Below, in pieces: positions 1 to 9,342 of a DNA stretch of 64,000 nt. The stretch is from Planctomycetota bacterium (GTDB taxonomy: Bacteria; Planctomycetota; UBA1135). The DNA lies in assembly GCA_030748415.1 (NCBI GenBank), contig JASMMA010000010.1, positions 1 to 64,000 of the forward strand, given 5' to 3'. The notes under the pieces are model-generated. The model worked only from the letters and a program-made list of their open reading frames with translations. It searched no databases and was not told where the DNA came from. A program made the position numbers and the translations under genes. Every line of letters begins with the position of its first letter. The stretch's first letter is position 1.

Positions 1-1180
1 AAGGGAAGCTCCAGCCAAACCAAAGTCGTCCCTTACCGAAATGCGAACAGGAACATGTGCACTCGGAAGCGTGGCCCGCCAACCATTCACAAAACCCAGT
101 TCCTGTTGGGGAAAGTTCGGTATCTCCTAACTCCCAACGCAATAGCGGAAGATGTGCCTTTCTCTGGGGATCCAAAGTACCTTGGGCTCTCGTGGTGAGT
201 GACTTCCACCATTCAAGAGGAGAAAACCCAGGACATTCTGAACAAGCCAAGCGAAATTCGCGCATAGGGTCTAGGCTTTCATTTGAAGCCCGGGAGTCGC
301 ATCCCAAGAGAGGAGGTTCTTTCATCACAAGAGAAAAAATAGGCTCCGGGCGTTCGAAATAGTTATGGGTCCCAGGGCACCAAACAACTTTTACTCCTGC
401 TCCCAACAAACGATTCAGTTCACCCTTTTTGAGTTCAGACGCATGTACGGCAAGGACTCCTTCACGAAGCCCTCCTGCTGCCTCAAGCCAATCGACCGGG
501 GAAGTAAATCTTTGCGGAGGTAACATTCGCGACCGCTCTTCAAAAAGGGCTGCCAAAGGACCCGAAGCGTGTGCAAGGAATTCTCTTTCTTCTTGGTGTT
601 CACCCAAGTGAATGGAAACTAAATCGTGCGAAGAGAAAAGTGACGAGGCCACTTCTAAGCTCACTCCAAAGGGAGAGTGAAGCGCGACCGCGGGGTTCGT
701 TTGCAACTCAGCCATTTTGTCAGAAGACAATTTCCCTGTGGGTTCAAATACTTCTGATAAAGCCCACAACATGGGCAATGCTTTGCATTCTTCATGCAAT
801 GAAGAGCGAGCAGAAACTTCCGAAACATGTGAAAGAACTCCACCGCAGCCATAATTTCTAAGTTCCTCCAAGGATGCACTTGCAGATTCTTCAGGAGACA
901 ATCGATTCGTCGATGCCCGCCATTCCAACAAAGAACCCACCCATTCGGAAAAAGACTTGCGAGGCCACTCAGCGCTTGGCGCATCGTAACTTTCTAAATG
1001 TGCGTGAGCCAAGATGGGGGCCTCAGTCCAACATTCATTCTCAAATCGCTCAATTTTTTCAGGCTTAACTTGAGAAGCTTCTTCTATGCACAATCCCCCA
1101 ATTCCGTCAAGAACCGCCACACAATTTCGCGTGAGTTTTCCGTTTATAAATATCGCATCCGGCTGAAGGAAGCGATGCAT
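1..1180 (-). CDS. Amidohydrolase-superfamily metal-dependent hydrolase (ATZ/TRZ, SsnA-like), C-terminus truncated by window edge
   Basis: Open frame read by eye on the minus strand from ATG at 1180 to the window start (absent from ORF track because it has no stop): MHRFLQPDAIFINGKLTRN...APILAHAHLESYD (metal HxH), HLGEHQEERE (HxxE), VVWCPGTHNYF, LLGCDSRASNESLDPMREF (GTDSLASN-like). Confidence 0.8.
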   Translation of the reverse strand, partial: MHRFLQPDAIFINGKLTRNCVAVLDGIGGLCIEEASQVKPEKIERFENECWTEAPILAHAHLESYDAPSAEWPRKSFSEWVGSLLEWRASTNRLSPEESASASLEELRNYGCGGVLSHVSEVSARSSLHEECKALPMLWALSEVFEPTGKLSSDKMAELQTNPAVALHSPFGVSLEVASSLFSSHDLVSIHLGEHQEEREFLAHASGPLAALFEERSRMLPPQRFTSPVDWLEAAGGLREGVLAVHASELKKGELNRLLGAGVKVVWCPGTHNYFERPEPIFSLVMKEPPLLGCDSRASNESLDPMREFRLACSECPGFSPLEWWKSLTTRAQGTLDPQRKAHLPLLRWELGDTELSPTGTGFCEWLAGHASECTCSCSHFGKGRLWFGWSFP

Positions 1181-1191
1181 AGCTGAGGCCG

Positions 1192-4100
1192 TTATTCGCC
1201 GACCCAATCGAAGTGTACTTCGTCCACGCGGAAGAAGGCAGCAGGGTCGGAACCAATAAGGCCAGCAATCAAATCGTGATCGAAAATGATGTTAAAGCGA
1301 ATCATTCGGGCAAGAGCGCTTCGGATTTCGTCTAGGCCATCAGTGAGGGATGCCTGTCCGGGAATGACCCAATCGCCCAAAGAATTGGCATCGGGAGTGC
1401 TAGAGCCTGGCGGAGCCCAGCCGACCTGAAATGAAACCCAAATGGGAGTCACACCGGGTTGTGGATACGAGGTCCCACCACTTTCTAGTACCAGCGTTTG
1501 GTCAGCTCCACCTAAGCCATCGTTGTAAGTACAAGAAATGCTATAGCCAGAAAAATCAACCAACATAAATGTGCTGGAGGGAGCAAACCAAAGACTCCTA
1601 ACGCCGGAAGCGTTCGAGGAGAACCCGCCAACAGAATTGATTCCGCCGAAGCCGCCATCACTTGCCACAACGTTGGGCATGCCTGGGGAGCCAATGGGTG
1701 TTAATTCAACCGATTCGTCGGGAGATACCCAAGTTTGAAGGTTTGCAAGCGTTTCTAGACCTGTTTCAGTTTCAAAGCGGGCGAGACCCGAACCACCGGA
1801 GCCACCATGGTTGCCCGCGGAGCCCAAGCCGCCAGAACCGCCATTCAATTGCAGGGAATTGCTGGAAACATCGATGGTTCCCCCTGCTTGAAGCAGAAGA
1901 CTTCCACCGGAGCCACCACCCCCACCGGCATCTCCCGGAGGCCCAAAGTTGATGGAATCAAAATCCGAATAAGGACGGTTGAGCATAAATTCGCTATCTC
2001 CGCCATCTCCGCCATCCAGGGATACGAGCCCCGTGACAGCGAAACGCCCACCAATATGAAGCTGAAGAGCCCCCCCGCCAGCGCCGCCACCAGCGCCGGA
2101 ACAGGTTCGGAATGTGTCTAGGTAGCCAAGGGTTGAATCTCCTAATCCATGGCCCAGGTCGTGGATGGTGTTTGGGTCTTGGGAGTAAGAGCCGTGTTGG
2201 CTCATTCCAGCACCACCACCGCCACTGCCGCCAAGGAGGAGGCCGGTGGAGGGGTCTAATGTTTCAATGCCCAGTGCCGGGTTGTAATCCCCGCCTGCGG
2301 CATCGGGGACCGAGGATGCCCCTTCTAATCTTGCATCCCAGTTCACATGGTCGTTGAACTCGTAAACCTTGTTGGGTGCGTCAATTTCAGGAATCGCCAA
2401 GGGTTGGTTCAACGGGTTCAGACTATTGGAATCGTAATAGCCACCTTGGACACCTGCCGACCAAAAACCACCACCGCCGCCACCGCGAGAGCGGTGAATC
2501 GAGTAGTTCGTGTACTCACCCTGCGCCGAATCGAAATGAGAGCGAATGCGGGTAGCGGGGCCGCCCAATACAGTGATATCGTCTGGGATTTCATTGGAAG
2601 CAAAGGGCCAAGCCCAACTGCCCATCCCTGAACCGGCGGCCAAATCAGCTGGAATCAGGGCAAAGTTTTGCTCAGGATCCCCAGAGGCGGCGAGGCCTCC
2701 TACCCCATCGCCATTCCGGCCATGAATCGTGGTATAGCGAATGCCATCTTCAAATCGACCAGGGTCGGGCTGACCACTATCAGGATCCACAAAGGGGTCA
2801 ATGTTCGAGTCATCATAATAATTGGGGTCTTGAAGAGTGCCAACTCCATCGAGCAAATACCACGACTTGCCACCCTGCCCCCCTGAACCAGCGGCACAGT
2901 AGCCAATTCCTGGAAGCCCTCCCCCAGCTTCGGATTCAAAAATACCCCCAGTGGATTCTGACCCCAGAACCGTGCCTGTACCTGGGTCAAGGATTTGGAT
3001 GATTTCTGAAAACCGAGGGAAAAATTTTCCAAAATTGGGGGGAGCATTTTGACCCGAAAGATCCAGATGCCCCTCGATCAACATTTGCCCACGACAAATT
3101 AAGCGCAAGGGATTGGTGCCGACTGCAGTTACTCGAACGCCGGAGGGGATGTGGATTTCCTCGAATGGAAAGACACCATCGGTAATGGTGACAAGATCCC
3201 CAGCGACCGTCCGCATGACCATGGAGTTTGTATCGAAAATGAAGTCCTCTGTCGGAGCAAAAACTCCAAGGACTCCGCTACTACCGCCCTCGTGGGCGCC
3301 AGTGGCAGGTTGAAGTCCACTATCGAGGCCTGTTGAAGATGAGGCCCACAAGCCCTCTGTACTGCCGGTAGTATCCTCCATTGAATTGTCGAGGAAACTC
3401 TCGGAAAAGGAGCCTGGAGTACTAAAGGCCTCGGGAAGAGGAATCAAATATTCACCCGGGTTCAGAATGGAATTTCCTGCAAGGTCCTGAACCTGGCTAG
3501 ATATCGCAACCTTAAGCACTCGATCTCCACTGCTGCCGCCAGGAAACGGGGCAAGAGGAGAAAAAACCAAAGTGGAGGTCAAATCGTCTTGGTCAAAGCT
3601 AACATCGAAAGTGCCAGGGATTGAAACATCAATGGCTTGCCCAAGAGTTGAGTCTGCCACAGAAATCGTAATGGATGGACTTAAGCCCGTGGACTCATTT
3701 ACCAATTGGCTCTTTTGAATCAAGTCATTGAAAACCAAAGTAATATCAAAGTCGCTCGAAACAGGCGGAGTCGTCGAATCAGGTGTTACAACAACGGAAG
3801 GGCTTCCGGGTGCTAAGTCAATGATTCCTGATGTGGTAATTCCACAGTTGATACCCGTTAGGTTAGGCCGGTCGATAACCGACCGAATAACATTCCACTC
3901 AGGGTCGGCAAACAAGTTCAAACGATAAGTGGCGCCATCCTCAAATCCAAAAGCAATCCCGGCTTCGGATTCGATGAGAGCTGGACGGAAAATCACCGTC
4001 TCTCCGTTTACGAAAAATGTTCCAGGAGGTGTGGCGCCGGTGACCTCGTTTACAAAAGACATCGTGGCGTAATTAACCGAGGATGCCTTCACATCGTCAT

Positions 4101-4293
4101 TAAAGGTAATGACGATGTCCTGATTGGTCGCAATCTGGTTGACCGAACAGGTGGTCCCGTGGCAACCAAGGGAGCACAGATCCACTTCAAATTTATCCCG
4201 GTGGGTCTCAGCATTGGATGAAGTGGAACCCAGGCAACCCACAAGGAGTGGGAGCAGGCAAAGGAGAGAAGTCTTCCGTAAAATGCTGAGCAT
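1192..4293 (-). CDS. Very large secreted lipoprotein, Big_5/SbsA Ig-like domains, Gly-rich segments (P1)
   Basis: Signal peptide and lipobox MLSILRKTSLLCLLPLLVGCLG; Ig-like IVITFNDDVKASSVNYATMSF and ITLVFNDLIQ; GGGGGGFWSAG, GAGGGAGGGALQLHIGG. The track start at 4335 is TTG; ATG at 4293 fits the signal peptide better. Confidence 0.75.
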   Translation of the reverse strand: MLSILRKTSLLCLLPLLVGCLGSTSSNAETHRDKFEVDLCSLGCHGTTCSVNQIATNQDIVITFNDDVKASSVNYATMSFVNEVTGATPPGTFFVNGETVIFRPALIESEAGIAFGFEDGATYRLNLFADPEWNVIRSVIDRPNLTGINCGITTSGIIDLAPGSPSVVVTPDSTTPPVSSDFDITLVFNDLIQKSQLVNESTGLSPSITISVADSTLGQAIDVSIPGTFDVSFDQDDLTSTLVFSPLAPFPGGSSGDRVLKVAISSQVQDLAGNSILNPGEYLIPLPEAFSTPGSFSESFLDNSMEDTTGSTEGLWASSSTGLDSGLQPATGAHEGGSSGVLGVFAPTEDFIFDTNSMVMRTVAGDLVTITDGVFPFEEIHIPSGVRVTAVGTNPLRLICRGQMLIEGHLDLSGQNAPPNFGKFFPRFSEIIQILDPGTGTVLGSESTGGIFESEAGGGLPGIGYCAAGSGGQGGKSWYLLDGVGTLQDPNYYDDSNIDPFVDPDSGQPDPGRFEDGIRYTTIHGRNGDGVGGLAASGDPEQNFALIPADLAAGSGMGSWAWPFASNEIPDDITVLGGPATRIRSHFDSAQGEYTNYSIHRSRGGGGGGFWSAGVQGGYYDSNSLNPLNQPLAIPEIDAPNKVYEFNDHVNWDARLEGASSVPDAAGGDYNPALGIETLDPSTGLLLGGSGGGGAGMSQHGSYSQDPNTIHDLGHGLGDSTLGYLDTFRTCSGAGGGAGGGALQLHIGGRFAVTGLVSLDGGDGGDSEFMLNRPYSDFDSINFGPPGDAGGGGGSGGSLLLQAGGTIDVSSNSLQLNGGSGGLGSAGNHGGSGGSGLARFETETGLETLANLQTWVSPDESVELTPIGSPGMPNVVASDGGFGGINSVGGFSSNASGVRSLWFAPSSTFMLVDFSGYSISCTYNDGLGGADQTLVLESGGTSYPQPGVTPIWVSFQVGWAPPGSSTPDANSLGDWVIPGQASLTDGLDEIRSALARMIRFNIIFDHDLIAGLIGSDPAAFFRVDEVHFDWVGE

Positions 4294-4422
4294 AAGGATG
4301 CTGGGGCCCGGATTCCTCGCCCGGGTGCGGCTCAACTGCCACAGTTAGTCAGTCTAGCAAATCTACCCCGTCAAGGTCTTTGGGTAACAGGCCTTAGGGG
4401 CACCAGTAGAACTCAGTAGCCC

Positions 4423-5310
4423 ATGATTTTCCCCCTCCGAATCCTCGCGTTCGGCCTTCTGGCCGGGACCCTCCTGTGGTCCCACTCAAGCCCTCCCTCG
4501 GCCCACCTCTGGCCCTTGTTTCCGGTCGAACCCACCGGGAGCACGCATGCCCTTGCAAGTCAGAAAATCGGCCCTGGCGGGGACTGGAGCAAAGCCGCAA
4601 CTCTTGCATTTCAACTGGCTCCTCCCTTTGGCCAAACCGACGCCCCATCGAACCAACGATATAGAAACGCTCTCCTTTGGGTGGCTGCAACTTCTGAACA
4701 GGGCAAGGACCTCCCTTGGGCCGAATGGCTCCTTGAAGAACGGCGCAGTCGTCCGGGATTCGCCGCTGAGCTTTTTAGAGCGGCGCGAATGGCCCTAGGT
4801 GTTGACTTAATCCCAACTGCCGATCAGATGGACAAACGGGACACTCCGACTCCGGTTCGCCTGGCAATCCACCAATTTTGGTGGAGCCTCTCCCCCATCC
4901 ATGGAAGAAACAAGAGTGGAGCACTCCTCCTCAGGGAGACCCCACGTTCAAATGACTTGCATGCACGCTTAATTTCTGAAGTGGTTGCACTCTCTCCTTC
5001 GAGGGAAGCAGAAGAACTCCTTACGGATTTCGTTCTTTACACCAAGGGCGAAGAGCGTGCCAGAAGGATTGCCATCCGTTCCCTTGGAAGCAGAGGTGCT
5101 CGCTCGTCAGTTCCTTTTTTGAGTTCTTTGGTGATGAGCGAAAACCGAAACGCCCTCCTCATTAAAGAGGCAATGCTGGTCATCATGCAGCTATCTCCTG
5201 ATGATGGTCGAAAGTTGCTGATGGAACTCCAAACCGACCCATCCACTCAACCCATGCTCTCATCGTTCCTGCAAACTCTCCGCAAGGCCAATGGCCTGCC
5301 CATTCAATAG
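4423..5310 (+). CDS. Secreted HEAT-repeat-like hypothetical protein
   Basis: N-terminal hydrophobic segment; helical repeats RARRIAIRSLGSRGARSSVPFLSSLVMSENRNALLIKEAMLVIMQL. Confidence 0.55.
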   Translation: MIFPLRILAFGLLAGTLLWSHSSPPSAHLWPLFPVEPTGSTHALASQKIGPGGDWSKAATLAFQLAPPFGQTDAPSNQRYRNALLWVAATSEQGKDLPWAEWLLEERRSRPGFAAELFRAARMALGVDLIPTADQMDKRDTPTPVRLAIHQFWWSLSPIHGRNKSGALLLRETPRSNDLHARLISEVVALSPSREAEELLTDFVLYTKGEERARRIAIRSLGSRGARSSVPFLSSLVMSENRNALLIKEAMLVIMQLSPDDGRKLLMELQTDPSTQPMLSSFLQTLRKANGLPIQ

Positions 5311-6088
5311 CGTGAAACTCTTTGACTCACATTGTCATCTCCAGTGGCACGAAGACCAGGACCCCGTTCCGGCTAGGCTGCAACGCGCAAAAGATGCTGG
5401 AGTTGCTGCATGCATTTGTGTTGGAGTCGATATCCCTTCCTCAAAACGGGCATGCAAACTATCTACTCAACATGAGATGGTTTACTCAAGCGTCGGACTC
5501 CACCCAAACGACTTACCCGAGAACCGAGTTGAGCTTGAAGAACAACTCTCTCTTGTTCAAGAGCTTTCTCAGGACCCCTCTTGCATTGCCATTGGCGAAA
5601 CGGGCTTAGATTTTTTCAGAGACCAAAGCGACCCAGACTTGCAACGCGAATCATTTCGGCGTCACCTAGAAATCGCTTCAGATGTAGATTTACCGGTCAT
5701 CATCCATTGCCGCGATGCGTACCCTGAAGCCGCACAATTACTCGAAAATTTTGGCGCCCCCATCTCGGGTGTGATGCATTGCTGGTCGTCTGGGCCAGAC
5801 CATGTTCAAGCTTTCCTTGATTTAGGTTTGCACATTTCTTTCGCCGGAAATGCAAGTTATCCCAAAAGTGAAGAACTTCGTGAATCGGCGAGAATCGTCC
5901 CCTCTTCTCGAATCTTGATTGAAACGGACGCTCCTTTTCTTTCCCCTCAGCCCAAGCGTGGAAAGCGAAACGAACCGGCTTATATTCGTCATACATTGGA
6001 TTGCCTTGCGGAAACCCGTTCGGTCTCAGCCGAAGAGCTTGCCCAAACAACCTGGACAAATTCGATGTCCTTATTTGGCTTGAAGTAA
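5291..6088 (+). CDS. tatD: TatD family metal-dependent DNase
   Basis: KLFDSHCHLQ, CIAIGETGLDFF, VIIHCRDA, GVMHCWSSG, ILIETDAPFLSPQPKRGKRNEPAYI. Confidence 0.93.
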   Translation: MACPFNSVKLFDSHCHLQWHEDQDPVPARLQRAKDAGVAACICVGVDIPSSKRACKLSTQHEMVYSSVGLHPNDLPENRVELEEQLSLVQELSQDPSCIAIGETGLDFFRDQSDPDLQRESFRRHLEIASDVDLPVIIHCRDAYPEAAQLLENFGAPISGVMHCWSSGPDHVQAFLDLGLHISFAGNASYPKSEELRESARIVPSSRILIETDAPFLSPQPKRGKRNEPAYIRHTLDCLAETRSVSAEELAQTTWTNSMSLFGLK

Positions 6089-6580
6089 ATTCAAATCAGC
6101 TGGCCGAGGTTGGCGGTTAGGCTGAAACTCTTCCCTAATGTATTCATAAACCTGGCCAGTGGAATAATCTAACCAATATTTCTTCTCACCAGAATAGCCG
6201 ACCAATTTTGGGGTAGCCCAGCAGCCTGGCTTTCGAGAGTCTTGCCCAGCGGGCTCTTGGAAAAGGAAACCAGCCCGAGTGACTACGCCGCCATACAAAG
6301 AGAATCCAGCCGGCATTAGCCCCCTCGGGAATGGAGCCGCCTCGGTGGACTCCTGCATTTTCCCAAGTTCCCAAAACGAAGGAGGCTCACCATGGGCTTG
6401 CGCCCAAGCACTCCGAGAAGATTGCATCATTCGCAGAAGGTCCACAGCACATCTTTCATTGAAGACCTTCCGTGGAGCGATTGCCTGAGAAAGCCCGACT
6501 GCTGATAGCGAGGCAAGCACAAAGACAAGGACGGCGAACTCGAGGAGAGTAAAGCCGCTTCTACTCTTCTTCCTTTTCAC
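6071..6580 (-). CDS. Type IV pilin/pseudopilin-like protein
   Basis: Prepilin cleavage/methylation motif RSGFTLLEFAVLVFVLASLSAVG; probable GTG start at 6580 (VKRKKSRSGFTLLEF), overlapping the upstream EF-G-like gene. Confidence 0.75.
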   Translation of the reverse strand: MKRKKSRSGFTLLEFAVLVFVLASLSAVGLSQAIAPRKVFNERCAVDLLRMMQSSRSAWAQAHGEPPSFWELGKMQESTEAAPFPRGLMPAGFSLYGGVVTRAGFLFQEPAGQDSRKPGCWATPKLVGYSGEKKYWLDYSTGQVYEYIREEFQPNRQPRPADLNLLQAK

Positions 6581-8534
6581 CGAGAGCCGCAACAATCTTG
6601 TCTTGAATGTGACTTGGAACCTGGTCGTAATGAGCGAACTCCATGGTGAAGGAACCTTCACCATGTGTCATTGAGCGGAGGGGAGTGCTGTAAGACTGCA
6701 ACTCAGCAAGAGGGGCATTCGCTTCGATTATTTGCATGTCCCCCTTGGAGTCCATTCCCAAAATCTGACCACGACGGTTATTCAGGTCTCCGCTTACATC
6801 TCCAAAGTAACGGGACGGAACTGAAATGGATGCATGCATGACAGGTTCCAGCAAAATGGGCCTCGCACTTTCAAAAGCACCCTTCAATGCGCGGGCGCCT
6901 GCCATTTTGAAGGAGACCTCATCGGAATCCACATCATGATGTTTTCCATCATAAAGTTCGACCACTAAGTCAACGACTTGAGAACCAGCAATGATTCCCT
7001 TCTCCATTTGTTCACGCATTCCCTTCTCGACTGCGGGAATAAATTGACGAGGAATGGAACCACCCACAATCTTGTCTAGGAATTCAAAGCCAGCCCCGCG
7101 GTCATTGGGACGCAAGCGGATGTAACACTCACCAAACTGGCCGGAGCCTCCGGATTGTTTCTTGTGGCGATGGTGTCCGTCGGCATTGCTGGTCACAGTT
7201 TCCTGGTAGGCAATACGAGGAAGGGTTGTCTCGCAATCCACTCCGCGGTGATGGAGCAGCCCCAACATTTCGTTGAGATGCAAATCACTTAAGCCACTAA
7301 CGACCAATTCGTGAGTAACGCTATCGCGGCGAACTGAAAAAGTAGGGTCTTCCTTCGCAATCTTGTGCAATTCTGGACCAATCTTTTGTTCGTCGTCTCG
7401 ACTCTTAGGGCGCACTGCAACGGATGTGTATGGAGTCGGCAATGGGAATTCAAAGTCTTTCCCTTCTCCTTCGCTAACGATTGTGTTTCCGATTTGAAGG
7501 TCGTCAAGGCGTGTTACAGCAACAATTTCACCCGGACCAGCGCTACTAATTGGATGGACATCCTTACCAAAAATCGTCGAGAGTCCGGAGAGCTTAAACG
7601 GCTTTCCACCTTGAGGACTGGGAACCTGCATATCCGATTTCATGGTTCCCTGCAAAACTCTAATATAGCTAATTTGGCCAAGATGCTTGTCGGACATGAC
7701 CTTCCATACTCGAGCGACCAAGCGTTCATCAGGACTGCCTCCCTCAACATTATCGCCTTTTACAACGGAAAGTTGGTTGGCTGCTGTGGGAAATTCTTCA
7801 ACGATGAAGTCCGCTAGCTCGGAAACTCCAATTCCACGAATGGGGTCCACAAAAAAGAGGGGGGCCAGAGTTCCTTTCGCCATGGCGTGGGGCAAGGCTT
7901 TGGCAAGCTCTTCGTCAGAAACATCTCCTTCTTCGAGGTAGCGTTCCATGAGATCATCGTCGGCCTCAACGATGGCGTCCACTAATTGACTTCGATAAGG
8001 ATTCTCGTCAGACGCAACTGTCTTAACGGAAGAAAAACCAGGACCAACTTGATCGGGCAATGTAAATGGAACCACCTGAAAGCCCAGCTTTTCGTGCAAG
8101 TTATCAATAATTGAATTGAGGTCTAAATTCTCGTGGTCAACCTTAGTTAAAACAACGGCGCGGGCTAAGCCTAATTCTCCGGCCATCTCCCACATGCGAA
8201 CCCCGTGGAATGGGAAACCATCGTTCTTGGCAGAAAGAGTGACAACAGCACAACCAGCTGCTCCGAGGGAAGTCACGGCATCCGCCAAAAAGTCAGGATA
8301 CCCGGGGGTATCAATGAGGTTGAGATTTTGCTTGTCCAAGTGAACAACGGCCGCTCCCAAGGAATGCTTTTTCTCTCTTTCAGAATCGTTGAAGTCACAT
8401 ATTGTGTTCCCTTCGTTGATTGTGCCTAAACGAGTGGTAGCGCCGTAGTGATGGGCAAGGGCCTCTACGAGAGAAGTTTTTCCAGCATCGGAGTGGCCAA
8501 TGAAAGTAAGGTTGCGAAGGTCTGAAGCGCTCAT
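6561..8534 (-). CDS. Elongation factor G-like GTPase (EF-G II / FusA2-like)
   Basis: LTFIGHSDAGKTSLVEAL, DTPGYPDF, LTKVD, domain IV HRHKKQSGGSGQFGECYIRLRP, C-terminal SYSTPLRSMTHGEGSFTMEF. Confidence 0.88.
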   Translation of the reverse strand: MSASDLRNLTFIGHSDAGKTSLVEALAHHYGATTRLGTINEGNTICDFNDSEREKKHSLGAAVVHLDKQNLNLIDTPGYPDFLADAVTSLGAAGCAVVTLSAKNDGFPFHGVRMWEMAGELGLARAVVLTKVDHENLDLNSIIDNLHEKLGFQVVPFTLPDQVGPGFSSVKTVASDENPYRSQLVDAIVEADDDLMERYLEEGDVSDEELAKALPHAMAKGTLAPLFFVDPIRGIGVSELADFIVEEFPTAANQLSVVKGDNVEGGSPDERLVARVWKVMSDKHLGQISYIRVLQGTMKSDMQVPSPQGGKPFKLSGLSTIFGKDVHPISSAGPGEIVAVTRLDDLQIGNTIVSEGEGKDFEFPLPTPYTSVAVRPKSRDDEQKIGPELHKIAKEDPTFSVRRDSVTHELVVSGLSDLHLNEMLGLLHHRGVDCETTLPRIAYQETVTSNADGHHRHKKQSGGSGQFGECYIRLRPNDRGAGFEFLDKIVGGSIPRQFIPAVEKGMREQMEKGIIAGSQVVDLVVELYDGKHHDVDSDEVSFKMAGARALKGAFESARPILLEPVMHASISVPSRYFGDVSGDLNNRRGQILGMDSKGDMQIIEANAPLAELQSYSTPLRSMTHGEGSFTMEFAHYDQVPSHIQDKIVAALGEKEEE

Positions 8535-8568
8535 GAGTGCACAGGGGGAAGTGGTCAGGGGAAATGAA

Positions 8569-8603
8569 AGAGGGGCCGAGCAGGATAACCGCTCGGCCCC
8601 TCT
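8569..8603 (-). terminator. Rho-independent-like terminator downstream of the EF-G-like gene start region/upstream flank of OmpA gene end
   Basis: Perfect 13-bp inverted repeat AGAGGGGCCGAGC-(9 nt)-GCTCGGCCCCTCT lying downstream of the OmpA-family stop; minus-strand tail TTTCATTTCC. Confidence 0.75.
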
Positions 8604-8621
8604 TGTGGCAGTCGAAGCCTA

Positions 8622-9314
8622 CTAGAAGATGAGAATTTCGACCCGGCGGTTTGTTGCCTTATTCTTGGTCGAATTGTTCTCAGTCTTTGGAGACCATTCG
8701 CCGTGGCCGGCGATTCGGAACTGCTCGGAAGGGACTTTCAAGTCTTGGGTCATGTAGTTGATAACGGTCATGGCGCGACTAACAGAGAGCTCAAGGTTGC
8801 TCCCCCACTTGTCTTTAGACTTTTTGATTTTGTCGTTGTCGGTGTGGCCTTCAACCCAGAAAACCTTACCTTCGTAATTGGTTCTGAGAATGTCGGCAAC
8901 AGCTTTGAGGCTTTTCCGGCCTTTGGCATTTAATTTCGAAGAACCCGAATTAAAGGTGATGGCGGAGGGGAGGTCCAGGACAAGAATGTCTCCACGCTTG
9001 CTGACCCCAACTCCGGTGCCTGCCAAGCGAGATGTAAGTTCATCCACTTCAAGTTGAGTGGCTTGGTAAGAGGCAGACATGGCTTCGAAGCGGTTTTCGA
9101 TTTCCATGCGGCGCTCTTGCTCAAATGTGTATTGCTCACGCAGTTCTGCGATTTGAGCATCCAAGGTTTCGCGTTCAGCATCAAGCTGGCGCAATGTCAT
9201 TTGGGCGTACTCTAACTGTTGATCCTGGTCGCGAATCGTTTCCGCGAGGGTTTCAGTTTGGCAGGCCGGAAGAAGGAGGAGGGCTGAGAGGAGAGAGAGT
9301 GAGGTAAGCTTCAT
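8622..9314 (-). CDS. OmpA-family peptidoglycan-binding lipoprotein with coiled coil
   Basis: MKLTSLSLLSALLLLPACQT lipobox; coiled coil QLDAERETLDAQIAELREQ; OmpA motif FWVEGHTDNDKI...LSVSRAMTVINYM...GHGEWSPKTEN...NRRVEI; ATG at 9314. Confidence 0.88.
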   Translation of the reverse strand: MKLTSLSLLSALLLLPACQTETLAETIRDQDQQLEYAQMTLRQLDAERETLDAQIAELREQYTFEQERRMEIENRFEAMSASYQATQLEVDELTSRLAGTGVGVSKRGDILVLDLPSAITFNSGSSKLNAKGRKSLKAVADILRTNYEGKVFWVEGHTDNDKIKKSKDKWGSNLELSVSRAMTVINYMTQDLKVPSEQFRIAGHGEWSPKTENNSTKNKATNRRVEILIF

Positions 9315-9342
9315 CAGTATTCGGTACAACGGAGGGGGTGTT

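Noticed and set aside
4120-4200. CSLGCH near the N-terminus of P1 as a possible heme c site
   Set aside because: It is CxxxCH rather than CxxCH, single, and embedded in a Cys-containing Ig-domain edge; no other cytochrome features.
1192-4335. Many 60-180 aa ORFs antisense to the giant lipoproteins and r-protein genes
   Set aside because: They lie opposite well-supported coding frames, have low-complexity or Pro/Arg-rich composition, and show no recognisable motifs; typical GC/codon-driven shadow ORFs.
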